The position numbers and the translations under genes were made by a program. The notes beneath the pieces were generated by a model, which ran no database searches, was not told the DNA's origin, and saw only the letters and a list, made by a program, of their open reading frames with translations. A stretch of DNA of 64,000 nt from Pseudidiomarina tainanensis (GTDB taxonomy: Bacteria; Pseudomonadota; Gammaproteobacteria; Enterobacterales; Alteromonadaceae), in the NCBI RefSeq assembly GCF_004214835.1, contig NZ_PIQJ01000002.1, positions 124,001 through 188,000 on the forward strand. Reading direction: 5' to 3'. The first letter of the stretch is position 1. Every line of letters starts with the position of its first letter. Below, one piece after another: positions 10,409 to 20,031 of this stretch.

Positions 10409-10432
10409 AGATGTTTATACGTTTAGACGTCC
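10409..10432 (-). promoter_or_regulatory. Three tandem MetJ-box-like octamers upstream of metY
   Basis: Three contiguous 8-mers, AGATGTTT, ATACGTTT and AGACGTCC, lie 18 bases before the metY start. The E. coli MetJ repressor binds tandem copies of AGACGTCT with S-adenosylmethionine as co-repressor; the three match at about 6, 5 and 7 of 8 positions. They sit where a repressor would block a metY promoter. The metJ gene is not in the window. Confidence 0.7.
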
Positions 10433-10468
10433 ATAATAATTAAATGACGCCAACCTGCAAGTTATTTT

Positions 10469-11512
10469 TTACAGAAGTTTCAGCAATTCCAAGATATCGC
10501 TCTGAACACCGGCGGCCGTTACTTCGGGCCCAGCCCCAGGGCCTTGTATAACTAAGGGATTCTGTTGGTACTGGCGGCTTCGAATAATAAAATTGGCATT
10601 ACCTGGCGGTAAATGCGCATAGGGGGAGTCGCTACCGATCGGCTGCAACTGTGCTGTTGCTTTCACACTTCCGTCAGGCATCGCTTGCACGTGGCCGATA
10701 TAGCAGAACTGCTGGGCGGTTGGATAATGCTGTAAGCGCCAATGTTCAAATGCCTGATCAAACTCATCGAGTTGTTGCCAAAACGACGCTACCGGAATCT
10801 GTTGTAGTGCCGTCGGTACTAGGTTGTGCAAGGTGACATCGGCTAACTGCAGCGACCAACCGGCATCTCGAGCCAAAATAAGTAGCTTACGAGCGACGTC
10901 CATACCACTTAAATCAATACGTGGATCGGGTTCGGTGTAGCCGATGTCGGCGGCTTTGCATAACCATTCGGATAGTTTGTCGCCGGGCCGATATTGCTGG
11001 AATATCCACGATAATGAACCAGAAAAGTTCCCTTCCATTGCGGTTATCGCGTCATAGCAATCTAGTCGCTCCCGAATCGCTTTTTGAATCGGTAAGCCGG
11101 CACCAACGGTGGTGTTATATAACCAATATCGCTGATGGTGCTGTAGCGCATCGCGAAGCTGTTGATAATATTCCGGATGACTCGAGCCAGCATATTTATT
11201 GGCACTGATGATGTGAGCACCCGCTTGTATCCAAGAGAGGTAATTACGACTGACCTCTTTCGAGGCAGTGAGATCCAACACCGCAACGCTATGCCCTGAG
11301 TCATATAGCTTACTAATTTCTGCGACCACCGCCGGTTGCACCTGCATCGGTACGGTCTGTTGTTGCCAATCACTGGGTAACGGCCAGCGCCACAATCGTT
11401 TCGAATTTGCCGCCGCGTGCACAAAGACATTCTTGGGCAAACGCGCTGCATAATCATTTAACCAAGTTTTGCCGATGGTACCTAAGCCAACAACAATCAC
11501 TGCTAACGCCAT
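10469..11512 (-). CDS. hom: Homoserine dehydrogenase
   Basis: A 347-residue monofunctional homoserine dehydrogenase, reducing aspartate semialdehyde to homoserine with NAD(P)H. The Rossmann motif VVGLGTIGKTW is at the N-terminus; ISANKYAGSS corresponds to the conserved NK region, and TTVGAGLPI with GNFSGSLSWIF are catalytic-domain signatures. There is no aspartokinase or ACT domain, so it resembles the C-terminal half of ThrA/MetL. Its start overlaps the end of metX by ten bases, which fits translational coupling and a dedicated supply of homoserine for methionine. Confidence 0.93.
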   Translation of the reverse strand: MALAVIVVGLGTIGKTWLNDYAARLPKNVFVHAAANSKRLWRWPLPSDWQQQTVPMQVQPAVVAEISKLYDSGHSVAVLDLTASKEVSRNYLSWIQAGAHIISANKYAGSSHPEYYQQLRDALQHHQRYWLYNTTVGAGLPIQKAIRERLDCYDAITAMEGNFSGSLSWIFQQYRPGDKLSEWLCKAADIGYTEPDPRIDLSGMDVARKLLILARDAGWSLQLADVTLHNLVPTALQQIPVASFWQQLDEFDQAFEHWRLQHYPTAQQFCYIGHVQAMPDGSVKATAQLQPIGSDSPYAHLPPGNANFIIRSRQYQQNPLVIQGPGAGPEVTAAGVQSDILELLKLL

Positions 11513-12414
11513 GATGACTCCAAAAACTGCTTCAATACCGGTGCATAATCAGCGGTATTTTTGATGAAACCGTCATGACCATAAGTCGACGGAAAAATAT
11601 GACAGCCACGCCCGTCGGGCAGTTGCCCATGAAATGTTTCAAGTAAACTTGGTGGAACGAGTTGATCGCTGTCGAATCCAATCAGAAGCGTTGGTTGCTC
11701 AATATGATAGGGCTCAATACGATAACTATCGAGCGCGGGGCCGAACACTTCAAACAATTGCCGAGCGCGCGGCAATGAGCGTTGCACCGTGCGCAAACCG
11801 CGGCTTTCGATATAATTCACCGCATCTTGGGGGTCGGGATAATATTGATCCATGCCCTCGGCACTACGGTAGCTCAACATCGCCAACGCACGTGCCAGCT
11901 GTGTACCGCGTTCAGGTTGTCCAGCGGCATCGCCAAGACGCACAAATTCTCGTTGTAACGCCCGTAACATGACCGCCTGTGCGGTCGGACGATGCGCCGC
12001 GCCAATCACCGCAACACGGTCAAAATTCAGTTGCTTATCTTGAGCTAACTCTAATGCCACCAGACCACCGTATGACCCGCCAACAACCGCATGGAAATCG
12101 ACCCAGCCGAGCTCCAGTAATGCGGTACTGATATAGCTCGCTTGTTCAGCAATCGTTTGTGGCACCGCTGCAACTTCAGATTCACCGTTACCACCGGCAT
12201 AATCTACCGTGATGATGGTAAATTCATTCGGATCAACGGCGTGCGCTAAGCCTTGCCACCAGCCATCTGCAGCATTGGTTATTGCTTGTCGATCACCCGA
12301 AATACCACCTAGTACTAACACCAATGGGCCGCGACCTAACTCGTTGATATAAATAGCCCCACCCGGCACTGGGCATTGATGCGTTTCAATAAGAAACGAA
12401 GAGCTGGCTGTCAT
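11503..12414 (-). CDS. metX: Homoserine O-acetyltransferase-like alpha/beta hydrolase fold protein
   Basis: A 303-residue MetX-type protein. It should acetylate homoserine with acetyl-CoA, supplying metY. The nucleophile elbow is GGSYGG (Ser114); the acid and base are probably in GFDSDQLVPP and STYGHDGFIK. It is shorter than classical MetX (about 350-380) and lacks part of the lid, so specificity rests partly on its place next to hom and metY. I chose the ATG at 12414, eight bases from an AAAGG ribosome site. ATG 12420 is possible; the far upstream start at 12486 has no family support. The promoter carries MetJ-type octamers. Confidence 0.85.
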   Translation of the reverse strand: MTASSSFLIETHQCPVPGGAIYINELGRGPLVLVLGGISGDRQAITNAADGWWQGLAHAVDPNEFTIITVDYAGGNGESEVAAVPQTIAEQASYISTALLELGWVDFHAVVGGSYGGLVALELAQDKQLNFDRVAVIGAAHRPTAQAVMLRALQREFVRLGDAAGQPERGTQLARALAMLSYRSAEGMDQYYPDPQDAVNYIESRGLRTVQRSLPRARQLFEVFGPALDSYRIEPYHIEQPTLLIGFDSDQLVPPSLLETFHGQLPDGRGCHIFPSTYGHDGFIKNTADYAPVLKQFLESSWR

Positions 12415-12489
12415 CAGCATTACCTTTTGCAACAAACGATGAATTAAGATGCCGCCTAATGTAGCGGCTTTTGTATTGAATATCAATAT

Positions 12490-12505
12490 AGACGTTTAGA
12501 TGTCT
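12490..12505 (-). promoter_or_regulatory. Two tandem MetJ-box-like octamers upstream of metX-hom
   Basis: AGACGTTT (12490-12497) and AGATGTCT (12498-12505) are contiguous octamers, each close to the MetJ consensus AGACGTCT. They lie about 75 bases before the metX start. Together with the similar triple site before metY they suggest that the whole homocysteine pathway is repressed when S-adenosylmethionine is plentiful. Confidence 0.72.
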
Positions 12506-12591
12506 AAATGTTTTTTTTGTATAAGCGTTGGGTTCTTGCGATAATCGCGCTATACCTACTGACAAGACACGCTACATAAGGTGATGCGAAC

Positions 12592-13077
12592 ATGCCAAGT
12601 TTTGATATTGTTTCTGAAATCGATAAAGTTGAATTAAAAAATGCTGTCGACAATGCTACCCGCGAATTGACCACGCGATTTGATTTTCGTGGTGTTGAAG
12701 CAACCATCGAACTCAATGATTTAACTGTAACGTTAACGTCAGAATCTGACTTCCAAGTGCGTCAGTTACAAGACATTTTCAACAATCACTGCGCTAAGCG
12801 TAATATCAGCTTAGCGGGTATCGACATTCCAGATGAGCCGTCCCACAGCGGCAAAACTTACAGCTTGGCGCTCACTTTCAAGCAAGGTATTGATCAGCCG
12901 CTTGCCAAAGATATCACCAAAAAAATCAAAGAGAGCAAACTGAAAGTTCAATCATCGATTCAAGGTGACAAAGTGCGCGTAACCGGCAAAAAACGCGATG
13001 ACTTGCAACAAACTATCGCGATGTTGCGCAGCTCGGATATCGAATTACCACTGCAGTTCGAGAATTTCCGCGATTAA
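12592..13077 (+). CDS. yajQ: YajQ family c-di-GMP/nucleotide-binding protein
   Basis: A 161-residue YajQ/UPF0234 protein with two ferredoxin-like halves. The start [20 protein letters not shown] and TRFDFRG are family signatures, as is the C-terminal [21 protein letters not shown]-type tail. Xanthomonas and Pseudomonas homologues bind c-di-GMP and act as co-effectors with transcription factors; other roles in nucleotide binding are reported. An AAGGTG ribosome site precedes the start. The methyltransferase gene begins six bases after its stop. With several GGDEF/EAL proteins nearby, a receptor role is plausible but not shown. Confidence 0.93.
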   Translation: MPSFDIVSEIDKVELKNAVDNATRELTTRFDFRGVEATIELNDLTVTLTSESDFQVRQLQDIFNNHCAKRNISLAGIDIPDEPSHSGKTYSLALTFKQGIDQPLAKDITKKIKESKLKVQSSIQGDKVRVTGKKRDDLQQTIAMLRSSDIELPLQFENFRD

Positions 13078-13082
13078 TTAGC

Positions 13083-13760
13083 ATGCCGGCCTGTCCGTTA
13101 TGCCACGCTTCTACAACCTCGTTGTTGTATACACAGCAGCGAGGTCCCCTTGCGCAACGTGAATATCATCGCTGTCATCAATGCCAGTTGATTCATGTTC
13201 CGGCCGCATTTCATCTTGATAACGCGGCAGAAAAATATATTTACGATCTGCACCAGAATGACCCTAACGATTCCCGTTATCGCGAGTTTTTGCGGCGTCT
13301 GTTTGAACCGATGCGTGAACGTTTGCCGGCCTCTGCAACAGGCCTCGATTTTGGGAGCGGCCCCGGCCCCGCTTTAAGCTGTATGTTTAACGAAGCCGGC
13401 TTAACCTGCCAAACATATGATATCTATTACGATAACGTGCCGGAGCGGTTAGCCGTCACTTACGATTTTGTCGTGTGCAGTGAAGTCATCGAGCATGTCG
13501 CGAAACCTCTCGAGGTGTTCCAACAGTTGCTTAATTGCCTTAAGACTGGCGGATTACTAGGCGTCATGACACAGCGCTGGACGTCAACCGACCGATTCCC
13601 CGGCTGGGGTTATCGTAATGACCCAACGCACATCAGCTTTTTTCATGAACAAACTTTTGCATATTTAGCCACAAAGTTTGGCTTAGAGCTGACTATTTAC
13701 CCACGTGATGTGGTAATTTTTAAGAAACCTCAAGTAGCAACTAAGGATAGCAACGCATGA
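13083..13760 (+). CDS. Class I SAM-dependent methyltransferase with N-terminal zinc ribbon
   Basis: A 225-residue protein. The N-terminus has two Cys pairs (C4/C7 and C31/C34), a probable zinc ribbon. The methyltransferase core follows with a glycine-rich motif I GLDFGSGPGPAL near residues 86-97 and the post-motif segment VVCSEVIEHVAKPLEVF. This is the layout of small-molecule or sugar methyltransferases rather than DNA methyltransferases; no NPPY/DPPY motif is seen. Substrate unknown. It is six bases from yajQ and overlaps the dGTPase-like gene by four bases (ATGA), so the three are probably cotranscribed. Confidence 0.85.
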   Translation: MPACPLCHASTTSLLYTQQRGPLAQREYHRCHQCQLIHVPAAFHLDNAAEKYIYDLHQNDPNDSRYREFLRRLFEPMRERLPASATGLDFGSGPGPALSCMFNEAGLTCQTYDIYYDNVPERLAVTYDFVVCSEVIEHVAKPLEVFQQLLNCLKTGGLLGVMTQRWTSTDRFPGWGYRNDPTHISFFHEQTFAYLATKFGLELTIYPRDVVIFKKPQVATKDSNA

Positions 13761-15046
13761 CCTCGCATTGGCAGCAACGCCGCTCGGGCGGCCCATCAAA
13801 TAGACCGGGCGATTTACGCACACCATGGCAACGGGATCGTGCGCGCGTGTTGCACTCTGCAGCATTCCGACGATTACAATCGAAAACTCAAATCATGAAC
13901 GTCGGTGAAAACGACTTTTATCGAACCCGACTCACTCATAGCCTAGAGGCAGCGCAAATTGGTGCTTCGCTGATCAATCAGCTCCAGCAAGTTTGTGCCG
14001 AGCACGAAGCACAGTATCTGCCTGACTTAAATCTGATGGAAACGTTGTGCCTAGCGCACGACATTGGCCATCCGCCATTTGGCCACGGTGGCGAAGCCGC
14101 ATTGCACTTTAAAATGCTGGGCTCTGGTGGCTTTGAAGGCAACGGCCAAACGTTTCGAATTGTCGGTAAACTAGAGGCCTATCATCCTGAACACGGAATG
14201 GACTTAACTCGCCGTTCACTGTTGGGTTTATTAAAGTATCCGGTGTTGATGCCAGCACTTGAGGCGCCGAAAAATATTTCACACCCAGGCAGCTTAGCAA
14301 AATGGAAGCCGGCAAAAGCGCTCTTCGCCTGTGATTCTGATCTACTCGATTGGGTGCTTGAGCCACTGTCTACTGCTGACCGTGAATTGTTTCAAGCGGT
14401 CGATAAACTCGCTGAAGCACCGTGGCAAAAATCCAAACATAAGGCTCTGGATGCGTCTCTCATGGAGTTGGCCGACGATATTGCTTATGGCGTTCACGAT
14501 TTAGAAGATGCCGTGGTAACCGGTACGCTTAGCGAGAGCCAATGGCATGCGCATGTCGATAAAGTGATTGACCAATTGCCAACTGAGCTAGCACAGCTGA
14601 TGCAAGAGCTCGGCGAGCAGCTGTTCGCCCGCGAACATCACCAACGCAAGAATGCCATTGGCTCATTGGTGAATATTTTTGTCACCAAGGTTCGGCTAGA
14701 AGAGGTTCTGCCCGAAGCTAATGAACCATTGATTCGATATAATGCGACGCTACCTGATGCCGAAGCTTACTTGCTGAAAAGTCTAAAAGATGTGGTGTTT
14801 GAACACGTCATTAACGAGCCATCGATTCAACAGTTACGGTATCGTAGTCAGAATATGTTGCTTGATTTGTTCACTGCGCTGCACACCGAGCCGCTGCGCT
14901 TATTACCGCGCAATACGCGTGAACGGTGGCAAAAGGCATCGGCGGAACAAGGGCAGCAAGCAGCCGATCGCATACTGTGTGATTACGTTGCCGGTATGAC
15001 TGATGATTATGCTGAACGTATGTACCGCAATTTATTTGTGGTCTAG
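13757..15046 (+). CDS. dGTPase-like HD-domain triphosphohydrolase
   Basis: A 429-residue member of the deoxyguanosinetriphosphate triphosphohydrolase family (shorter type-2 subfamily). Metal-binding residues appear as LTHSLEAAQIG, LAHDIGHPPFGHGGE and the later LADDIAYGVHDLED. The N-terminal RDRARVLHSAAFRRLQ is the usual dNTP-binding start. These enzymes split dNTPs to nucleoside and triphosphate; some protect against phage by draining dNTPs. The start overlaps the methyltransferase stop by four bases. The 3' end overlaps the convergent GGDEF-EAL gene by 15 bases. Confidence 0.92.
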   Translation: MTSHWQQRRSGGPSNRPGDLRTPWQRDRARVLHSAAFRRLQSKTQIMNVGENDFYRTRLTHSLEAAQIGASLINQLQQVCAEHEAQYLPDLNLMETLCLAHDIGHPPFGHGGEAALHFKMLGSGGFEGNGQTFRIVGKLEAYHPEHGMDLTRRSLLGLLKYPVLMPALEAPKNISHPGSLAKWKPAKALFACDSDLLDWVLEPLSTADRELFQAVDKLAEAPWQKSKHKALDASLMELADDIAYGVHDLEDAVVTGTLSESQWHAHVDKVIDQLPTELAQLMQELGEQLFAREHHQRKNAIGSLVNIFVTKVRLEEVLPEANEPLIRYNATLPDAEAYLLKSLKDVVFEHVINEPSIQQLRYRSQNMLLDLFTALHTEPLRLLPRNTRERWQKASAEQGQQAADRILCDYVAGMTDDYAERMYRNLFVV

Positions 15047-17674
15047 CCACGTTAATAAATCGCTCAGCGGCAACGGTTTACAGAATAGATAACCTTGCAT
15101 GAAGTCGCAGGCATAGCGCGTGAGATAATCGCGCTCTGCTTCGGTTTCGACACCCTCGCCAACTACTTCAATACCAAGCTCAGCGGCCATGGTTAACATA
15201 CCGCGGGTAATTGCTGCATTACGCGAGTTGCTATCGATGTCCTGCACGAAGCAACGGTCGATTTTCAATTTTTGAGCGGGAATCACATTCAAGTAGCTTA
15301 AGCTGGCGAACCCGGTGCCAAAGTCATCAAGAGCTATCTCAAGACCCAGTTCGCGTAATTCAGCCATCATGCGCAGCGCCCCTGCCGAGTCTCGTAGCAA
15401 CACGTTCTCAGTAATTTCCGCGACCAATTGATTTGGCTTAATCGCGTATTTCTTTATCAAACCGGCAACGGTCTCAATGAAATCATCACGGTAAAACTGC
15501 ATCGGCGAAAAATTCACACTGACTTGAGCAACACCGGATTCACGCAATGTCGCCAAGTCTTTGCAGGCTTGTTCAAGTACCCAATTACCAATCGCAACGA
15601 TTTGTCCAGTACGCTCGGCCAGTGGAATAAAATCAGCAGGCGAAATATAACCGCGCTCAGGGTGCGCCCAACGAACCAAGGCTTCAACGCCAACAATTCC
15701 GCCGCTACGCGAGACTATGGGTTGATAGAACACTTCAAATTGAGCTTTTTGAATGGCTTCTTGGAGTTGTGCTCGCAAGGTAATTTGCTGCTGCGTATCA
15801 AGATCCAAGTCAGGTGAAAACCACTGATAAGTGCCACTACCACGGCGCTTGGCTTCGTACATGGCAACATCAGCATGTTGAATGAGCTCATTTGGATTCT
15901 TCACCGCTATTTCGCTACTTGCGATACCGATAGCCGCGGATAAACTGACTTCAGCATCATCATAAGCAAATGGTGCGTCAAAGGTTTCCAATATTTTACG
16001 GGCAATTGGAATCACACTCTCATCCGTTTGCGCACTTTGAATAACAGCGACGAATTCATCGCCACCAAAACGTGCGAGTAAGTCATGCTTCGGCATCACA
16101 CTGCTCAAACGTTTTGCCGTTTGCACGAGTATATGGTCACCGCACTCATGACCAAGGCTATCGTTCACTGGCTTGAAGCCATCTAAGTCGATAAATAGGA
16201 CATATACTCGCGCGCTATTATTTGCCACCGAACGTTGTAAAAATCGCTCTAACGCAGTGCGATTCGGTAAGCCCGTTAACACATCATGCTCGGCGTTATA
16301 TGCCAACTCAGCTTCGCGTTCAACGCGCTCAGAAATATCGTTTTGTAAGCCAACAAAGTGACTCACTTCATGATTAACATCCCGCACCGGCGAAATGATT
16401 AACTCGTTCCAAAACGGTTTACCGTCTTTACGATAATTGCGAATCACGCAGCGAATTTCACGTTGTTCTCGCAGCGCTGCCGAAATTTCTCGCACGGTGT
16501 TCGGGTCAGTATCTGCGCCCTGTAAAATACGGCAATTGCGTCCGATTATTTCTTCGGGTTGATAACCGCTGATATCACTAAATGCCGGATTAATATAAAT
16601 AATTGGAAAGCCTGGACGACGAGCATCACTGATCACAACACCATTCGTACTCGCTTCCACACTGCGATTGAATATTTGTAGACGCTCTTCGTATTCACTT
16701 TGTTGCGTAATGTCTTTCGCGATACCGTGAACACCCGTGATTTTGCCATCAACAATCATCGGGATATTCGTTAATTCCAGTTTCTTTAAAACGCCCCGAC
16801 TGTTTAAAATTCTCACTTGGTAGTGCTGTGGCTCACCTTCTTTGGCAGCTTCGAAATGCCGACGCATAAGGGCATGGTCTTCTTCGACTAGGTTTGTTTC
16901 GTAATGCCGTCCAATAACTTGTTCCACTGGGAGTTCAAGGAGTTTCTCACCAGCTTTATTGAGGCTGGTAAAAAAGCCATCGAGATTAAGTGTAAATACG
17001 GCTTCTGGGTTGTGCTCAAACAATGATGCTGTTTGCTGTTCGCTGCGCAGCCGATCAATCCGATCTTGATGCTGCGCAATCACCAGTGAAATAAGATCGC
17101 GACTACGTTCAATTAAACGCGCTTCTTCTGCATCTGGGATTCGCGCCTGAGTCGAATACAACGCAAACGTACCCAATAAGCGTCTATCTGTTGGTGAAAA
17201 TACCGGAAATGACCAAGCTGCGCGTAATTTGTATTGGTCAATCAGCGCCAAGAAAACTTCAAAGCGCGGATCAATTAACATATCTTCAACCACAACAGGT
17301 TGTTTTAACGCAGCAGCCGTACCGCAGGCACCAACGCCTTCAGCTATTGGCAAATTCTGAAGGGCTTTGGTGAATTCAGGTGGAAGTGATTTTACCGCAA
17401 CGGCATCAAGTGCTGTTCTTTGCGTGTTCACCATCATCACGGATGCAAAACAGTCTGGAATTTGAGTTTCTACCAGCTCGCAAATATCGGCGAGCTTGTC
17501 GGCTAATGGATGGTCTTGTGCGAGCGAGCTTAACGTGTCGTATTCAGCGTCGATAAAGGCTTGCAGATGTTTTGTTTGGTTGCGGGCGCGGCGCCAAAAA
17601 AATAAGGCAAAAAATAGCGCAACGAAAAGCACTAGCGCCAGCCCTATAATAATTCCGCCTGAATAATGCTCCAC
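15032..17674 (-). CDS. GAF-PAS-PAS-GGDEF-EAL c-di-GMP signalling protein
   Basis: An 880-residue sensor. One N-terminal membrane helix (about 7-28) is followed by a GAF domain (about 50-210), two PAS domains (about 215-335 and 340-460; the second has the PAS/LOV-like GRNCRILQGADTD), a GGDEF domain with intact ARFGGDEFVA and an EAL domain with VGVEALVRW. NCRILQ matches the flavin-adduct cysteine motif of LOV domains, so blue-light sensing is possible. Both catalytic domains look competent, so its net activity cannot be predicted. The start is GTG with an AAGGA ribosome site; it follows the permease gene by 26 bases. Confidence 0.93.
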   Translation of the reverse strand: MEHYSGGIIIGLALVLFVALFFALFFWRRARNQTKHLQAFIDAEYDTLSSLAQDHPLADKLADICELVETQIPDCFASVMMVNTQRTALDAVAVKSLPPEFTKALQNLPIAEGVGACGTAAALKQPVVVEDMLIDPRFEVFLALIDQYKLRAAWSFPVFSPTDRRLLGTFALYSTQARIPDAEEARLIERSRDLISLVIAQHQDRIDRLRSEQQTASLFEHNPEAVFTLNLDGFFTSLNKAGEKLLELPVEQVIGRHYETNLVEEDHALMRRHFEAAKEGEPQHYQVRILNSRGVLKKLELTNIPMIVDGKITGVHGIAKDITQQSEYEERLQIFNRSVEASTNGVVISDARRPGFPIIYINPAFSDISGYQPEEIIGRNCRILQGADTDPNTVREISAALREQREIRCVIRNYRKDGKPFWNELIISPVRDVNHEVSHFVGLQNDISERVEREAELAYNAEHDVLTGLPNRTALERFLQRSVANNSARVYVLFIDLDGFKPVNDSLGHECGDHILVQTAKRLSSVMPKHDLLARFGGDEFVAVIQSAQTDESVIPIARKILETFDAPFAYDDAEVSLSAAIGIASSEIAVKNPNELIQHADVAMYEAKRRGSGTYQWFSPDLDLDTQQQITLRAQLQEAIQKAQFEVFYQPIVSRSGGIVGVEALVRWAHPERGYISPADFIPLAERTGQIVAIGNWVLEQACKDLATLRESGVAQVSVNFSPMQFYRDDFIETVAGLIKKYAIKPNQLVAEITENVLLRDSAGALRMMAELRELGLEIALDDFGTGFASLSYLNVIPAQKLKIDRCFVQDIDSNSRNAAITRGMLTMAAELGIEVVGEGVETEAERDYLTRYACDFMQGYLFCKPLPLSDLLTWLDHK

Positions 17675-17700
17675 CCAATTATTTCCTTAATGCTGTGATG

Positions 17701-18945
17701 CTAATCCGAGCGGTGACTTGCGCGAAAGGCATGCCAAATAAGACCGACACCTATCAATATGAGCCCAACATACAATATTTGCAACTCAATAAATGCCGCT
17801 AACGACAAACAACTTATTAATCCTAAAACAGAAATCCAACGTGGCACGAAGCGCTCCTCAGCTTTGACTCTTAATGCAGCCAAGTTGGTAATGCTGTAAT
17901 ACACTAAAACGGTAAACGCACTAAACGACCAAGCTATCTTCAAATCGCCGCTGATCACAACCAGTAACATCACAATAAACGTGACCCATACCGCTGTTGG
18001 TGCAGACGTGCGTTGCTGATTCAACTGCGACCATTGTTTCGGTAAGTCACCGCGGCGCGCCATCGCTAACACCACCCGCGAAACTCCTAAAATAAGATTC
18101 AAAATGACGCCACACATGGCTATCACGGCACCAACGGCTACCAGTTGTCGCCATACACCAGATGGCAGTAAATTTGATAATACGAAATCGCCACTGCTGG
18201 TAAGCGGCAAGTAATGTAAAATTCCCCAACCAATCAACGCATACAACAGCGTGACAACAACTACGGTGGCGAGAATAGCGCGAGGTATCACATGGCGCGG
18301 GTTTTGAACTTCCTCACCCATGGTCGCAATGCGTCCGTAGCCGGTGTACGCCACAAATAATAAACCAGCGCTCGCCAGAAGGCTTCGCCAAGTTGGCTCG
18401 TCTGCAATCCCCACCTCAGGCATCGGCCTGTTGGCGCTTACCGCCACGAATACCAGCAACGCACCAATTGCTAGCGCAACTAATATAGCATTGGCACGAT
18501 TCGAACGGCGCAGCCCGCCTAATACCAACAGTGTGAATATCAGTAAGGTTATACCAGCAATCACTTGCACCAACCAACTAGGGCCGGCAAGCCAGTTTTG
18601 TAGCGCAACACCAACCGCTAATGCCGCCGTTGCAGCACTGGCACTTTTCGCGAGCACAAACAGCCAGCCCGCGGTAAAACCAAGTTGCCGATTTAAAAAC
18701 TGATAACCATACTCATAAGTTCCGCCACTAACGGGGTGAATTGCAGCCAGTTGCGCGCTAGATAAACCATTAAACGTTGCAACGACGGCGGCAATCAGCA
18801 ATGCCCAGATTATCCATGAGCCGGCCAATTCAACGCCGAAACCAATACTTACAAACGCACCAGTACCAATAATTGAACCGAGCCCGAGTAAAATGGCCCC
18901 CCCAAGTGATGTACTACGCATCAATTGTTGCTGTGGTTGATTCAT
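17701..18945 (-). CDS. APC family amino acid/amine permease
   Basis: A 414-residue inner-membrane permease with about 12 hydrophobic segments. The N-terminal GLGSIIGTGAFVSIG is the conserved helix-1 substrate-binding motif of the APC superfamily, and GEEVQNPRHVIPRAIL is the loop typical of this family. Substrate specificity (amino acid, polyamine) is not readable. It starts 19 bases after the luciferase-like oxidoreductase gene, so the two probably form an operon, perhaps with the GGDEF-EAL gene below. Confidence 0.9.
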   Translation of the reverse strand: MNQPQQQLMRSTSLGGAILLGLGSIIGTGAFVSIGFGVELAGSWIIWALLIAAVVATFNGLSSAQLAAIHPVSGGTYEYGYQFLNRQLGFTAGWLFVLAKSASAATAALAVGVALQNWLAGPSWLVQVIAGITLLIFTLLVLGGLRRSNRANAILVALAIGALLVFVAVSANRPMPEVGIADEPTWRSLLASAGLLFVAYTGYGRIATMGEEVQNPRHVIPRAILATVVVVTLLYALIGWGILHYLPLTSSGDFVLSNLLPSGVWRQLVAVGAVIAMCGVILNLILGVSRVVLAMARRGDLPKQWSQLNQQRTSAPTAVWVTFIVMLLVVISGDLKIAWSFSAFTVLVYYSITNLAALRVKAEERFVPRWISVLGLISCLSLAAFIELQILYVGLILIGVGLIWHAFRASHRSD

Positions 18946-18964
18946 GGTTTACCCTTTTTGGCGA

Positions 18965-19948
18965 TTAATCGAAGCGGCAATCTTTAGCAATTTCAAAACT
19001 TCGTAACCGCGCACTATGATCATACGCATGACAGGTCAAAATTAGTTCATTCACACCGGTCGCTTTTTTGAAATCGCGTAAATATTGGTGAACCTGCTCA
19101 GCTGTGCCCGTCGCAGAATACTTCAGCGCATGATTAGCAGCGGCTAATGCCATAGGGTCAACTTTATCTTCAATATTATCGATAGGTGCGGGTAATGGGC
19201 CCGGATTCCCTTGCCGTAATGCCATAAATTGCAATTGCATGGAACTCTTAAGGCGTTTTGCTTCTACTTCGGAATCGGCCGCAAATACATTTACCGCCGC
19301 CGCAACATAAGGCACAGCGAGATAAGCTGATGGCTTAAAGTTGTTGATGTAGGCCTCGATTGCCACGTGCAAGTAATCAGGCGCAAAATGAGATGCAAAC
19401 GCATAGGGCAAACCCAGTTGCGCAGCTAACTGGGCACCAAACAAGCTTGAGCCTAATAACCAAACTGGTACCTTAGAACCTGAACCTGGCACCGCTTTAA
19501 TTTTTTGTCCAGGTTGTGGGTCGGCCAAGTATCCGAGTAATTCTTGGACGTCTGCCGGAAAGTTATCGGCGCTATCATAGCTACGGCGCAAAGCACGTAG
19601 CGTCGCACCATCGGTGCCAGGTGCTCGCCCAAGCCCAAGATCAACGCGCTCTGGATATAAAGCCGCTAAAGTACCAAATTGCTCAGCGGCAATCAGCGGC
19701 GCATGGTTTGGCAACATGATACCGCCAGCCCCAATCCGAATGGATTTCGTCTGCGCACCAATATAGGCAAGCGCTACAGCTGTTGCCGCGCTGGCAATAC
19801 CGGTCATATTGTGATGTTCAGCCATCCAATATCGATGATACCCCCAAGCCTCGCAATGCTGGGCCAGATCGGCAGAGTTGAGTAACGATTCTCGCGCGTT
19901 ACTGCCTTCGGTAATCGGTGCTAAATCTAAGACAGAAAGTACAGCCAC
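18965..19948 (-). CDS. LLM-class flavin-dependent oxidoreductase (MsnO8-like)
   Basis: A 327-residue bacterial-luciferase-like protein using reduced flavin. The start region [14 protein letters not shown], the [12 protein letters not shown] motif and [18 protein letters not shown] followed by [10 protein letters not shown] are signatures of the MsnO8/YceB-like subgroup. I place the start at the GTG at 19948 because an AGGAG lies five bases before it and the protein then begins as its relatives do; an upstream ATG at 19981 lacks such support. The substrate is unknown. It leads the permease gene by 19 bases. Confidence 0.88.
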   Translation of the reverse strand: MAVLSVLDLAPITEGSNARESLLNSADLAQHCEAWGYHRYWMAEHHNMTGIASAATAVALAYIGAQTKSIRIGAGGIMLPNHAPLIAAEQFGTLAALYPERVDLGLGRAPGTDGATLRALRRSYDSADNFPADVQELLGYLADPQPGQKIKAVPGSGSKVPVWLLGSSLFGAQLAAQLGLPYAFASHFAPDYLHVAIEAYINNFKPSAYLAVPYVAAAVNVFAADSEVEAKRLKSSMQLQFMALRQGNPGPLPAPIDNIEDKVDPMALAAANHALKYSATGTAEQVHQYLRDFKKATGVNELILTCHAYDHSARLRSFEIAKDCRFD

Positions 19949-20031
19949 AACAGCTCCTGTATCTACTTCTTGGTGAAACATTTTAGTATGCTAACAGACA
20001 ATGGTGTCATTTCTTATAAAGGCAAATAAAT

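Noticed and set aside
11503-12486. Longer MetX start at 12486
   Set aside because: It would run into the region of the MetJ-like octamers and add residues unlike any MetX; the ATG at 12414 has a better ribosome site.
12592-15046. yajQ-methyltransferase-dGTPase as a phage-defence operon
   Set aside because: dGTPases can restrict phage, but yajQ and type-2 dgt genes are ordinary chromosomal genes in this group; nothing in the context points to defence.
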